Below are positions 43,825 to 52,708 of a stretch of 64,000 nucleotides of DNA, piece by piece (within the stretch, counting starts at the first letter, position 1; every line of letters starts with the position of its first letter). A model generated the notes under the pieces. The model saw only the letters and a program-made list of their open reading frames with translations. It was not told where the DNA came from and made no database searches. The translations under genes and the position numbers were made by a program. The stretch lies in NCBI RefSeq assembly GCF_003075095.1, contig NZ_QCZF01000003.1, positions 186,001 to 250,000 of the forward strand. The letters are read 5' to 3'. Source of the stretch: Blastococcus litoris (GTDB taxonomy: Bacteria > Actinomycetota > Actinomycetes > Mycobacteriales > Geodermatophilaceae).

Positions 43825-44336
43825 AAGGCGTGGACGCGGGTGTCTCCGAGCCGTTGGAGCGCATCGAACGCGAGCTGACCCACCTGGTTCAGCGGGCGCA
43901 ACGGGTCCACCTGCATGCCGAGTCGTCCGGGCAGCCGTTGGAGCGGTCCGCGTACCTGATCCTCGGCCGGCTGCGCGACGAGGGCCCGCTGCGCAACGGT
44001 GCGTTGGCGGCGCTGCTCGGCCTCGATGCGTCCACGGTGAGCAGGCACGTGGCGGCGTTGCAGCAGTCGGGGCTGATCGCGCGGGAGGCCGATCCGGAGG
44101 ACGGGCGGGCGTGCCGCCTGCGACTGACCGAGACGGGGCACCGGGCCGTGGCGGCCACTCGCAAGGCCCGCCGCGGCCTGGTCCGGGAACTGCTCAGTTC
44201 CTGGTCGGCGGAGGACCGGAGGACTCTGGCCGCCCTGCTGGAGCGGCTGAACGCGGGGCTGGACGCCCGACTCCCTGGTGCGCAGACGGACCATCCTCCG
44301 CCGTCGGCCCAGAGTCAGATCCACGTCTCGGCCTGA
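43818..44336 (+). CDS. MarR family transcriptional regulator
   Basis: A 172-aa regulator: an N-terminal helix with LERIERELTHLVQRAQRVH, a winged helix with GPLRNGALAALLGLDASTVSRHVAALQ (region about 60-86) and the wing LIAREADPEDGRACRLRLTETG. It lies 64 bp upstream of an MDR efflux gene in the same direction, a standard efflux-control pair. TATATG about 8 nt before the ATG and lack of Shine-Dalgarno suggest leaderless translation. Confidence 0.92.
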   Translation: MQQGVDAGVSEPLERIERELTHLVQRAQRVHLHAESSGQPLERSAYLILGRLRDEGPLRNGALAALLGLDASTVSRHVAALQQSGLIAREADPEDGRACRLRLTETGHRAVAATRKARRGLVRELLSSWSAEDRRTLAALLERLNAGLDARLPGAQTDHPPPSAQSQIHVSA

Positions 44337-44400
44337 GGATTCCCCTGCTGAGACGGTCGTTCCCCCCTCGCACGGCTCGCTACAGAGAGGCCGCACACCC

Positions 44401-46113
44401 GTGAGTTCGACACCCGCCGACGATCGGCGCGGAACACCGCACACCGCGCCGGTGATGCCGGCCCTGAGCCATCGCCAAATCCTGACCGTGCTGGTCGGGC
44501 TCATGCTGGGCATGCTGGTGGCGGCGCTGTCCCAGACGATCGTGGCCACTGCGTTGCCGACCATCGTCGGTGAGCTCGGTGGGCAGGAGCAGCTGGCGTG
44601 GGTGGTGTCGGCCACCCTGCTGACCTCCACCGCCTCCACGCCGATCTGGGGCAAGCTGTCCGATCTCTACGGGCGGAAGATCATGTTCCAGTCCGCGATC
44701 GGGATCTTCCTGCTCGCCTCCCTGGCCAGCGGCTTCGCGCAGGACATGGCCCAGCTGATCGGTTTCCGCGCGGTCCAGGGCCTGGGTGTCGGCGGGTTGA
44801 TGGCGTTGTCGCAGGCGATCATCGGCGACGTCGTCAGCCCGCGGGAGCGTGGTCGCTACCAGGGCTACATCGGGTCGGTGTTCGGGATCGCGACGGTCGC
44901 CGGCCCCCTGCTGGGGGGATTCCTGGTCGAGCACCTGTCCTGGCGGTGGACGTTCTGGGTCGGCATCCCGGTCGGGATCGCGGCCCTGATCGTCACCGAA
45001 CGGGTGCTCCAGCTGCCCTTCCCGCGGACCCGGCACGCCATCGACTGGCTCGGCGCGTTCTTCATCGTGGCATCGGTCAGCGCGCTGCTGCTCATGCTGT
45101 CCCTGGGTGGCAAGGAATTCGCCTGGAACTCGCCCTGGACCTACGTGCTGGCGGCCGTGGCCGCCGTGATGCTGGCCCTGGCCGTCTGGCAGGAGCGCCG
45201 CGCCCGCGAGCCGATCATGCCGCCGCACCTGTTCGCCAACCACACCTTCGTCATCACCAGCCTGGCCGGCTTCGTCGTCGGCGTCGCGATGTTCGGCGCG
45301 ATCATCTTCCTGCCGCAGTACCTGCAGATCGTCAAGGGCGAGTCGCCGACCGCCTCGGGGCTCCTGACGCTGCCACTCATGGTGGGTCTGCTCGCTGCCT
45401 CCATCGGCTCGGGGCGGGCGATCACGGCCACCGGCCGGTACAAGATCTTCCCGGTGATCGGCCTGCTGATCGCCGCGGTGGGGCTGGGTCTGATGAGCCG
45501 GCTCTCAGTGGACACCTCGCTGGTGGTGGCCGGGCTGTACATGCTGGTCACCGGGGTCGGCATCGGCCTGGTGATGCAGGTGCTCGTGCTGGCCGCCCAG
45601 AACGCCGTGGAGCAGAAGGACCTGGGCGTGGCCACCTCCGGGGCGACGTTCTTCCGGTCACTGGGCGGTGCTCTGGGGGTGGCGGTGTTCGGCGCGCTGC
45701 TCACCCATCGCCTCGCCGACACCATCCCGTCCCGGCTCGCCGAGGCCGGCGTCCCGGCCGAGCGGCTCGCCGGCGGAACTCCGACGCTGGGCAGCCCCGA
45801 ACAGATCGCCGCCTTGCCCGAGCCGGTGCACACCGCGGTCATCACCGGCTTCGCCGACGCGCTGCAGACCACGTTCCTGGCAGCTGTGCCGTTCGCTCTG
45901 CTGGGTTTCCTCGTGCTGCTGTTCCTGCGGGAGACACCGCTGCGCCGGCACGCGCAGGAGCACACCACCGGGGAGAACCTCGCCGAGGCCTTCGAGACGG
46001 CCGTCGATCCCGACAGCGATCTCGGCCACGGCGACGAGGACCAGGCCGCAGACCGCCCGGCCGCCGACGCCAGGCGATCCGCACCCGTCAGCCCCCCGCG
46101 ACCGGAGCAGTAG
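44401..46113 (+). CDS. MDR family MFS transporter (DHA2, EmrB/QacA type)
   Basis: A 570-aa protein with 14 predicted membrane segments. The DHA2 motif C-like region LMLGMLVAALSQTIVATALPTI is in helix 1, motif A GKLSDLYGRKIMF follows helix 2, and GLGVGGLMALSQAIIGD and the RWTFWVGIPVG element are present. The C-terminal 55 residues are an acidic soluble tail. GTG 44401. Likely exports hydrophobic toxic compounds using the proton gradient, under the MarR regulator upstream. Confidence 0.93.
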   Translation: MSSTPADDRRGTPHTAPVMPALSHRQILTVLVGLMLGMLVAALSQTIVATALPTIVGELGGQEQLAWVVSATLLTSTASTPIWGKLSDLYGRKIMFQSAIGIFLLASLASGFAQDMAQLIGFRAVQGLGVGGLMALSQAIIGDVVSPRERGRYQGYIGSVFGIATVAGPLLGGFLVEHLSWRWTFWVGIPVGIAALIVTERVLQLPFPRTRHAIDWLGAFFIVASVSALLLMLSLGGKEFAWNSPWTYVLAAVAAVMLALAVWQERRAREPIMPPHLFANHTFVITSLAGFVVGVAMFGAIIFLPQYLQIVKGESPTASGLLTLPLMVGLLAASIGSGRAITATGRYKIFPVIGLLIAAVGLGLMSRLSVDTSLVVAGLYMLVTGVGIGLVMQVLVLAAQNAVEQKDLGVATSGATFFRSLGGALGVAVFGALLTHRLADTIPSRLAEAGVPAERLAGGTPTLGSPEQIAALPEPVHTAVITGFADALQTTFLAAVPFALLGFLVLLFLRETPLRRHAQEHTTGENLAEAFETAVDPDSDLGHGDEDQAADRPAADARRSAPVSPPRPEQ

Positions 46114-46347
46114 GACGCCGTCGCGTCGGGAGCCGATTGGTCCGGCTCCGCCTGGCCGGTTGGATCGCGCGTCGGTCTCGGCACATGCAGCGGTCGGCCG
46201 GGAGAGTGAACCCCTTTCCACCCGTGCTGGCCGGCGCGATGATGGTGGGCAGATAACAAGCGGATCGAGGTCGGCGCGGCCCGAGTGGGCTCACCCGGAC
46301 GCGTCGTCGGAAAGCGAAACTCCGGAACCCTCAGGGGAGGGGGCGCT

Positions 46348-46659
46348 GTGCGGCCGGCCGTTCGAGTCGCTCTCTATGCCGGGGCGACATGGGTACTCGA
46401 CCTCGGCCGGCTGCTGCTGTGGTGCGTCATGACCGGATGCCTCGCGTGGGGCACCACCTGGTCCGGACGCCCCGCCGTGCTGACCGACTGGCTGGCGACT
46501 GGTCCGCCCGCGCGTGGACGATCGCGCACGACACCGGTGGCCATCAAGTTGCAGGCAGGCCGAGGAATCGCAGCCTTGGAGTGCTGGCTGGCGGCTGGCA
46601 AGCCGCCCCGGGGTTCGGCCCGCCCGCCGAGGCGGGGCGAGTCGGGACCGGCGAACTGA
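46348..46659 (+). CDS. Small membrane protein, related to the one at 43469
   Basis: A 103-aa protein, GTG 46348 behind GGGGAGGGGGC. One or two membrane segments (VLDLGRLLLWCVMTGCLAWG) are followed by a basic loop and the tail AGRGIAALECWLAAGK, which parallels ARGIAELELWLVA of the gene at 43469. Lengths and layout also agree. The two genes bracket the MarR-MFS pair. Confidence 0.55.
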   Translation: MRPAVRVALYAGATWVLDLGRLLLWCVMTGCLAWGTTWSGRPAVLTDWLATGPPARGRSRTTPVAIKLQAGRGIAALECWLAAGKPPRGSARPPRRGESGPAN

Positions 46660-47932
46660 TCGTCATCGATCGATAGCGCGTGGCCCGCGGGGCTGCGGAG
46701 CGCCGACCGCACGTGGACGGGAAGGTGTGACCTCTTCCCGCCGTTGATCCGTCCTTCTTCCCTTTGCGCCAGTTGAGCTGTCCCCCACGGCTGAGGGTGC
46801 CGTCCCGCGAGGTGGTAACAGTGCAGGGCACTGACCGCGTGGGGATCACGTGCAAGGGGCCATCGAGCGATGGTTAGCGGGACCACGCCGATGGTTCTCC
46901 TGGAAGGGCACAGCACACGATGGCCCAGGACCAGTCTGCCTGCTCGAGGTGCTCGAGGCACTGAAGGCCGCCGACGATGTCGATGACCGAATCCGTTCGG
47001 CGGCCGCCACCATCTACCAAGCGCTAAATCGAGGCCGAGGAGTTGACTTCGGTGATCGTCGGCTGGGATGGGGTCTTGACCTCGGTGACTTGGAAGCCCT
47101 GGTAGTCCTTGGACCGGTACTCCCCAGCGCTGCGCGGTCGTTGGCCACACCGCCCACGTACGACACGACGGTCATCTTCTTGCCCGGTGTTACCGGCCGC
47201 GTCCGATGACGACGGCGGCGCGTCGGGATGGTTGATCAGTGCGAAGTGCATGAGCAAGCCGCGCCGGTCGCGGACGCGCGGGGCTTGGTGGTCATGCTGC
47301 CGCGGCGGTGGTCATGCTGTCGTGACTGTGGTGATGGCGGCCCGGACGGAGGCCTTGCCGACGATCGCCTTGCCGGCGGCGTAGGCGGCGACCGGTGACT
47401 GGACGCCGACGTGGTAGACCGTCGGATGCGGCTGGTGGCGACTGCGATAGTTCCGGCCTGGACGTCGGCGACGTGCCGGGCCAGCAGTTGCGCGGCCCGC
47501 GGGTTGGTCACCGACCGTGCTGAGCAGCAGGCCGCTGGCCGCGATCCGGGTGCGCGGCCAGTTGGTCGAGTTGGGCGGTGAGGGCGGCCAGTGCGTAGTC
47601 CAGGCCCTCGGCTCGATCGCCAGCTCTTCCACGCCGGCGATCTGCGGCGTGCATCACGTCGGAAACCCACGGGCCAACCAGCTCGATGAGGCCGCCGACG
47701 CGATAGACGTGGCGCTCGCCGCCGAGGCTTCGGCGCTTCGCTCGGCAGCGACCGTGGCGGCGCTGCCCACCGGACGCTCGGCCGGCCGCCCGGTGGGATG
47801 ATCCGCACCAGCGGGCGTCGTCGCGGCTGCCAGCGGCCACGGGCTGGCCGGCGCAGCCTTGATCAGCCTGAGAGCCCCCGGGCAGCCGCCTCGGAGTTCT
47901 CCAGCAGTAGTCCGGGACAGGCGGGGATCCGG
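46660..47932. pseudogene. Decayed region with gene fragments
   Basis: No intact gene over 1.27 kb. A plus-strand fragment at 46850-47030 reads plausibly (WLAGPRRWFSWKGTAHDG, LLEVLEALKAADDVDDRI) and then loses codon bias. On the minus strand, fragments in different frames make sense locally (SKDYQGFQVTEVKTPSQP near 47,050; GLDYALAALTAQLDQLA near 47,580), which looks like frameshifted remains of one or two genes. Codon third-position bias is lower than in flanking genes. Confidence 0.5.
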
Positions 47933-48391
47933 CTACAGGCGGAGCGGTCGGATGGGGGCGAAGATCAACGAGGGGTCGGCGAGCCACTGGTCACGCGGCA
48001 GCACATCGACGTAGAGCTCGATCTCGTGGCCGTCGGGGTCGGCGATGTAGAGCGAGTGGGTGACGGTGTGGTCGCTGGCGCCGAGGACGGGGACGCCGTG
48101 CCGGTCGAGGTGGCGGACGACCTCGCGCAGCTCCTCGTCGCTCTCGCCCACCTTGAGGCCGAAGTGGTACATCCCGACGCGCCGGCCCGGCGGCATGGGT
48201 GCGGCGGAGGGCCCCACCTCGATGAGCAGCAGCTCGTGGTGCGTGCGGCCGGAGCTGAAGGCGGCGGCGGGAACGGGCAGCGGAACGTCTCCGCGCACCT
48301 CGTCCCAGCCGAGTACCTCTCGGTAGAAGTGCCGGGACCGGTCGAGGTCCCGGACGTAGAGGACCAGGTGGCCGAGTTCGTGCACGCGCAT
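47933..48391 (-). CDS. VOC family (glyoxalase/dioxygenase fold) protein
   Basis: A 152-aa protein. Two beta-alpha-beta-beta-beta modules are visible: first HELGHLVLYVRDLDRSRHFYREVLG with a metal His, second MYHFGLKVGESDEELREVV, with the terminal metal Glu in DPDGHEIELYVDV. Length matches single-domain VOC enzymes that include glyoxalases, fosfomycin-type resistance proteins and extradiol dioxygenases; which one is not clear. It lies last in a DoxX/DUF5519/VOC operon. Confidence 0.9.
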   Translation of the reverse strand: MRVHELGHLVLYVRDLDRSRHFYREVLGWDEVRGDVPLPVPAAAFSSGRTHHELLLIEVGPSAAPMPPGRRVGMYHFGLKVGESDEELREVVRHLDRHGVPVLGASDHTVTHSLYIADPDGHEIELYVDVLPRDQWLADPSLIFAPIRPLRL

Positions 48392-48452
48392 CGCTGTGGC
48401 TCCTTCTCGATGACCTTGGTGTCGCGGGAGGCCAGGGCCTGGTGTCGGAGGC

Positions 48453-48947
48453 TCAGCCCCGGTCGGTGGCCGTCGCCCCGCGCGCGTAGTCGTAGGAGGT
48501 TCTGACCAGGGCGGCGACGACGTCGGCCTCGGCGTCGTCGCGCGGGGCGTAGAGCATCACCGTGCCCGCGGGGATCAGACCGCGCGCGGCGACCGGATGC
48601 TGCTCCGCCCACCCCGCGTCGATGGCCTGGCGGGCCACGTCAGGTGGCAGGGCCAGGTGCAGGGAATGGTCGGGAGCGGGGTGCAGGTGGGCGAACTCCG
48701 TGCCGAGCATGAACGCCTCCCGGGGCCCGACCGCCTGGTCCGGGGGCAGGGTGAGGGCACGCGCGCCGGGCACCGAGATCAGGCTGTCGGCCCAGACGAC
48801 GCCGGGCAGGTCGGCGAGCAGCGCCTCGAGCCGCCGGCGCGGCCGGTCGTCGCTCGGCTGCTGCTCCAGCTGCATGTGCGGGTTGGTCGGGGTGGTGGCC
48901 GGCCGACCCCCGCTGCGTCGCGGGAGGGAGGCTGCGCCCGCGGTCAC
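48453..48947 (-). CDS. Luciferase-family (DUF5519) protein
   Basis: A 164-aa protein. The conserved part runs from LEALLADLPGVVW through ARALTLPPDQAVGPREAFM, GTEFAHLHPAPDHSLHLALP and GWAEQHPVAARG to VMLYAPRDDAEADVV, the pattern of the luciferase-domain/DUF5519 family. GTG 48947 overlaps the DoxX stop as GTGA; ATG 48875 is an alternative that starts closer to the conserved domain. Function is poorly known. Confidence 0.8.
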   Translation of the reverse strand: MTAGAASLPRRSGGRPATTPTNPHMQLEQQPSDDRPRRRLEALLADLPGVVWADSLISVPGARALTLPPDQAVGPREAFMLGTEFAHLHPAPDHSLHLALPPDVARQAIDAGWAEQHPVAARGLIPAGTVMLYAPRDDAEADVVAALVRTSYDYARGATATDRG

Positions 48948-49363
48948 GACAGCTCGAACAGTGGTCCCACGACGACCAGGCCGAGGTCGTCGCCGAGCTG
49001 GGCGAACAGGCCGAACATCACCAGCGCCGCCCCGGCCAGCGCGAGGTCCTTGAGGAACTGCGTCTGCTCGGTCATCCGGGCCGCAGCCTCGGTCTCGGCC
49101 CAGAATCCGTGCATGAGGACCGCGGTGGGGACCAGGAATGCCGCCAGCAGCAACGCGCCGAGATCGGGCCACACCCCGACGGCGACCATGAGCGCGCCGA
49201 TCACGATCAGCACGCCGCTGGCCGGCACGGCGGCCCCCGCCGCGGGAACCTTCTTGCTGGCCGCGTATCCGGCCATCATCTGGCGTTGGGTGACGTGCGC
49301 GATCCCTGACCCCAGGAACAGCACGGCGAACAGGATCCGCCCGATGAGCACGACGACGTCCAT
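48944..49363 (-). CDS. DoxX family membrane protein
   Basis: A 139-aa protein with four membrane helices, opening MDVVVLIGRILFAVLFLGSGIAHV, followed by GYAASKKVPAAGAAVPASG and LVPTAVLMHGFW, characteristic of DoxX. The ATG at 49363 has AGGAG 7 nt upstream. DoxX proteins are linked to redox stress and quinone handling. It is divergent from an HxlR regulator 78 bp away. Confidence 0.88.
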   Translation of the reverse strand: MDVVVLIGRILFAVLFLGSGIAHVTQRQMMAGYAASKKVPAAGAAVPASGVLIVIGALMVAVGVWPDLGALLLAAFLVPTAVLMHGFWAETEAAARMTEQTQFLKDLALAGAALVMFGLFAQLGDDLGLVVVGPLFELS

Positions 49364-49390
49364 ACTGGCTCCTGTCACTAACAAGGAGTA

Positions 49391-49405
49391 CTTACTTTCC
49401 GTAAG
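49391..49405. promoter_or_regulatory. Probable HxlR operator
   Basis: Inverted repeat CTTAC-TTTCC-GTAAG within GTACTTACTTTCCGTAAGGT, in the middle of the 78-bp divergent region between DoxX and HxlR genes. Regulators of this family bind similar dyads and control a divergent gene. Confidence 0.65.
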
Positions 49406-49441
49406 GTGAAGGGATAGCAGGCGCCGGGGATAGGGTCAAGC

Positions 49442-49936
49442 GTGAGCAGCTCAGGGCCGACAACGGGACGGGTGTCCGTCGAGCGTGCGCCGCTCGACGC
49501 CGACCGCGGGTCGGAGTACTGCGCGGTCTTCCACCGGGCGATCGAGCTGATCGGCCGGCGGTGGAACGGCGTCATCGTCCGGGCGCTGCTCGCCGGCGGG
49601 CAGCGCTTCAGCGACGTGCGCGCGGCGGTCCCCGGATTGTCCGACCGGCTGCTCGCCGAGCGATTGCGCGAACTGGAGCGCGAGGGGGTGGTGACGCGGT
49701 CGCTGCCCTCCTCGGCCGGCGGTTCCTGCTACAGCCTGACGGCCAAGGGGCGGGCCCTCGCTCCAGTCCTCGATGCGGTGTCGTCGTGGGCGGCCGCCTG
49801 GGTGGCGACCGGCGGGGCGGAGTCCGGCGACGGCGAGGCGGCGGGAAGCCGCCGCAAGGTTGATCGAGGGAGCGGCCAGGCGACGGATGAGGAGCTGACG
49901 CGAGGGTCTCGGAAGCCTCTTGAGGACCCCACGTGA
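49442..49936 (+). CDS. HxlR family transcriptional regulator
   Basis: A 164-aa winged-helix regulator: YCAVFHRAIELIGRRWNGVIVRALL and RFSDVRAAVPGLSDRLLAERLRELE are typical, with a single N-terminal Cys in EYCAVF that in relatives senses electrophiles or quinones. GTG 49442 follows TAGGGT by 5 nt, which suggests leaderless translation. Controls the DoxX operon by position. The last 40 residues are low-complexity. Confidence 0.88.
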   Translation: MSSSGPTTGRVSVERAPLDADRGSEYCAVFHRAIELIGRRWNGVIVRALLAGGQRFSDVRAAVPGLSDRLLAERLRELEREGVVTRSLPSSAGGSCYSLTAKGRALAPVLDAVSSWAAAWVATGGAESGDGEAAGSRRKVDRGSGQATDEELTRGSRKPLEDPT

Positions 49937-50419
49937 CGGCGATGACGGGTCGCTACGTCAGCCATCAGTAGTCCTGGACGGCGGCGGCCTCGCCGAGCCG
50001 CAGGCCGGCGAAGGCGTAGGGGCGACGAACGGTCGGAACGCGTCGTCGGTGGCGCGCAGAACGCTTCCCATGGGCGGCGGTGGGCAGCCGCATGACCGCC
50101 TCGGTGCGCCGACGGCGGGGGAGGGTGATGCCTGCGCTGGGGTCGTTGTGATCGGCTTGTCGCCGACAGCACCGCGAAAGACGCCGCGCAGGCGGCTCGA
50201 CCGAACTGATCGTCGCCGGGTCGTTCGGCCAGGTCGCCTGGCTACGGTGGGACGACCGCCAACCGGTCCGGAAGGTGCTGAGGTGCCTCGCCGTTCTTTC
50301 CGTCCGGCTGTCATGCCCTATGGCCGTGAACGGCTTCGAGCGTCCGATCCCCGTGGAAGTCCATGCGCAGATCGTTTGTGGACCGTCTCGACGATTCGCC
50401 GGTCAGGGTGAACCGATTC
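49937..50419. other. Region without a supported gene
   Basis: Open frames here have poor codon bias and low-complexity translations; no RNA gene, repeat or strong hairpin was recognised. It separates the HxlR module from the TetR/P450 module. Confidence 0.5.
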
Positions 50420-51040
50420 TCAGGTGGAGTCGAGCCGCAGGGTGCGCAGGGCGATCCGAGCGAGGCTGCGGGCGGTGGTGGTCTGGTCATCGGCGGGTAG
50501 TACGAGATGGCTGACGGCGAGTCGGACCAGGGCGTCCACGCCGTCGGCCAGGTCTTGCGGGTCGAGCTGCGGGAAGTGCTCGGTGAACCAGGAGATCAGG
50601 GTTCGGGTGGCGGCGTCGAGCACAGGTGCGGAACGCGTCGTGAGCATGGGCAGCAGCTCGTTGTCGGCGTCGCGTGCAGAGGTGAGGATGGCGCACAGCA
50701 AGGGACTGGCGTCGGCCTCGGCGAGCACGTACTCGATTGCTGCGGTGATTCCTCCGGCGGCGTCCTGAGGGTGGGCTTCGAGGGTGCGGGAGATGCCGAC
50801 GAGAAACCGCTCGGTTTCCTGCATGATCAGCGCTTCCCCGAGGCCCTGTTTGTCGCCGAACTCCTTGTACAACGTCGGGCGCGATACCCCGGTCAGCGCG
50901 GCGACATCGCCCACGCGCACCCGCGACCAGCCCTTCTCGACCGTCAGGGCCCGCGCTGCGTCCAGTGCGCGATCGCGCACGTGTTGCCGGAAGGTCAGAC
51001 GAAGAGGCTCTGCCGCCACTGGCCGCCCCCGTCCGGTCAT
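50420..51040 (-). CDS. TetR family transcriptional regulator
   Basis: A 206-aa regulator: helix-turn-helix VRVGDVAALTGVSRPTLYKEF and a preceding helix RALDAARALTVEKGWS. ATG 51040 is taken as start; upstream in-frame codons run through the intergenic dyads. It is divergent from a cytochrome P450 gene and the two are separated by a 168-bp region with two inverted repeats, so it probably represses the P450 operon. Confidence 0.9.
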   Translation of the reverse strand: MTGRGRPVAAEPLRLTFRQHVRDRALDAARALTVEKGWSRVRVGDVAALTGVSRPTLYKEFGDKQGLGEALIMQETERFLVGISRTLEAHPQDAAGGITAAIEYVLAEADASPLLCAILTSARDADNELLPMLTTRSAPVLDAATRTLISWFTEHFPQLDPQDLADGVDALVRLAVSHLVLPADDQTTTARSLARIALRTLRLDST

Positions 51041-51063
51041 GTTTGTTCGGTCCTTGACAATTG

Positions 51064-51170
51064 CCGACAGTCTGTCACAGCCAACTGTCGGAGACTCCTT
51101 CCATCGAAGGCCGGTCCTGACAAGTACGAGGTCTGGGTCCATAACTTGACAAAAGTTGGCTGTGTGTCAA
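51064..51170. promoter_or_regulatory. Divergent control region with two dyads (TetR/P450)
   Basis: Perfect inverted repeats CCGACAGT...ACTGTCGG (51064-51071 and 51084-51091) and TTGACA...TGTCAA (51146-51151 and 51165-51170). The second contains a consensus -35 hexamer for the P450 direction. The dyad near the TetR gene likely handles autoregulation and the other the P450 promoter. Confidence 0.6.
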
Positions 51171-51208
51171 CCTGGGGCCACCCGTACGGAGCAGACCCTG
51201 GAGCCGTG

Positions 51209-52486
51209 ATGACCACTGTTGCCCATCCGCGCGACACCCGCCCCTATGACCCCGCGGACATCTCGTCCCGAGCGTTCTGGTCGCAGACGGCCGCCGAGCG
51301 GGAGAAGACCTACGCCGTACTGCGTGCCGAGCGTCCGGTGAGCTGGCACCAGCCGGTCGAGGACATGCTGATGAAGGACCCGAACGACCAGGGGTTCTGG
51401 GCTGTCGTGCGCCACGCCGACCTGGTCGAGGTCACCAAGCGGCACGAGGACTTCATCTCGGGCGAGGGCATCGTGATGGAGTCGATGCCGCAGGAACTGC
51501 TCGACGCGGGCCAGGGCTTCATCGCGATGGACCCGCCGCGGCACACCAAGATCCGGCGGCTGCTGAGCTCGGCGTTCACCCCGAAGCAGATCCGCCGCAT
51601 CCACGACCAGATCCAGGCCAACGCCGGGCGCATCGTGGACGACATCGCGACCCGGGGGGAGGTCGACTTCGTCCCCGAGGTCGCGGCTCTCGTCCCGATG
51701 CACAACATCTGCGACATGATGGGCATCGACGAGGCCGACCGGACGAAGATGGCCTACGAGGCGCAGTTCGCCGGCGGCTGGAACGACCCGGAGTTGATGG
51801 GTGACCAGGAACCCCTCGGCCGCCTGTTCGAGGCCATGCTCTACCTCGGTGAGCTGGCCGGCAGGTACATCGCCGAGCGCCGGCGCAACCCGGGCGAGGA
51901 TCTGCTCAGCAACCTCGTGCAGGCCGAGGTCGACGGCGAGCGGCTGACCGACGACGAGATCATGTCCTTCTTCGGGCTGCTCACCATCGCCGGTAACGAC
52001 ACCACCCGGCAGAGCACCAGTCACGCGATGAAGGCCCTCACCGACTTCCCCGAGCAGAAGGCCTGGCTCATGGAGGACCTCGACGGCCGGCTCAAGGGGG
52101 CGGTCGAGGAGATGGTCCGGTGGGCCACCCCGATCATGACCTTCCGGCGCACCGCGTCCCGCGACTGCGAGCTGAACGGGCAGCAGATCACCCATGGCGA
52201 CAAGGTGGTCATGTTCTACGCCTCGGCCAACTGGGACACCGAGGTGTTCGACGCGCCCGAGCGCTTCGACCTCTCCCGGAACCCGAACCCGCACGTGAGC
52301 TTCGGCGGGGGCGGGATCCACCACTGCCTGGGCAATCAGCTGGCCCGCCAGCAGCTGGCGGCCATCTACCGCGAGCTGCTGACCCGGCTGCCCGACATCG
52401 AGGTGTCCGGCGAGCCCTCCTACACGGTCAGCACCTTCTTCCACGGCGTCAACCACCTGCCCGTGCGCTTCACCCCGGAGCGCTGA
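51209..52486 (+). CDS. Cytochrome P450
   Basis: A 425-aa bacterial P450. I-helix oxygen motif IAGNDTTRQS (about residue 260), K-helix ExxR in EMVRWATPI is represented by the region VEEMVRWATP, and the heme loop FGGGGIHHCLGNQLAR places the Cys ligand at about residue 372. The style resembles steroid/alkyl-chain hydroxylases such as CYP124/125/142, but no substrate is assigned. ATG 51209 follows GGAG. Ferredoxin and reductase genes downstream provide its electrons. Confidence 0.95.
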   Translation: MTTVAHPRDTRPYDPADISSRAFWSQTAAEREKTYAVLRAERPVSWHQPVEDMLMKDPNDQGFWAVVRHADLVEVTKRHEDFISGEGIVMESMPQELLDAGQGFIAMDPPRHTKIRRLLSSAFTPKQIRRIHDQIQANAGRIVDDIATRGEVDFVPEVAALVPMHNICDMMGIDEADRTKMAYEAQFAGGWNDPELMGDQEPLGRLFEAMLYLGELAGRYIAERRRNPGEDLLSNLVQAEVDGERLTDDEIMSFFGLLTIAGNDTTRQSTSHAMKALTDFPEQKAWLMEDLDGRLKGAVEEMVRWATPIMTFRRTASRDCELNGQQITHGDKVVMFYASANWDTEVFDAPERFDLSRNPNPHVSFGGGGIHHCLGNQLARQQLAAIYRELLTRLPDIEVSGEPSYTVSTFFHGVNHLPVRFTPER

Positions 52487-52516
52487 CCGACCCACCCGAC
52501 CGGAAAGGACACTCCC

Positions 52517-52708
52517 GTGAGGATCGTGCTGGACGAGAACAAGTGCTCGTCGCTGGGGATGTGTGAGTCGGTGGCCCCGAACTTCTTCGAGGTCGGTGAC
52601 GACGGCGCACTCAACCTGCTGAACCCCACGCCCCCGGAGGACCGGCGGGCGCTGATGGAGGAGGCCGTCGCGGCCTGCCCCACCAGCGCGCTGAGCATCG
52701 AGGAGTGA
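52517..52708 (+). CDS. [3Fe-4S]-type ferredoxin
   Basis: A 63-aa ferredoxin: DENKCSSLGMCESVAPNFF gives Cys ligands with the C-x5-C spacing and the last Cys is in AACPTSALSI. The missing central Cys is usual for 3Fe-4S P450 partners. GTG start 52517 follows GGAAAGGAC. It should carry electrons from the FAD reductase to the P450. Confidence 0.95.
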   Translation: MRIVLDENKCSSLGMCESVAPNFFEVGDDGALNLLNPTPPEDRRALMEEAVAACPTSALSIEE

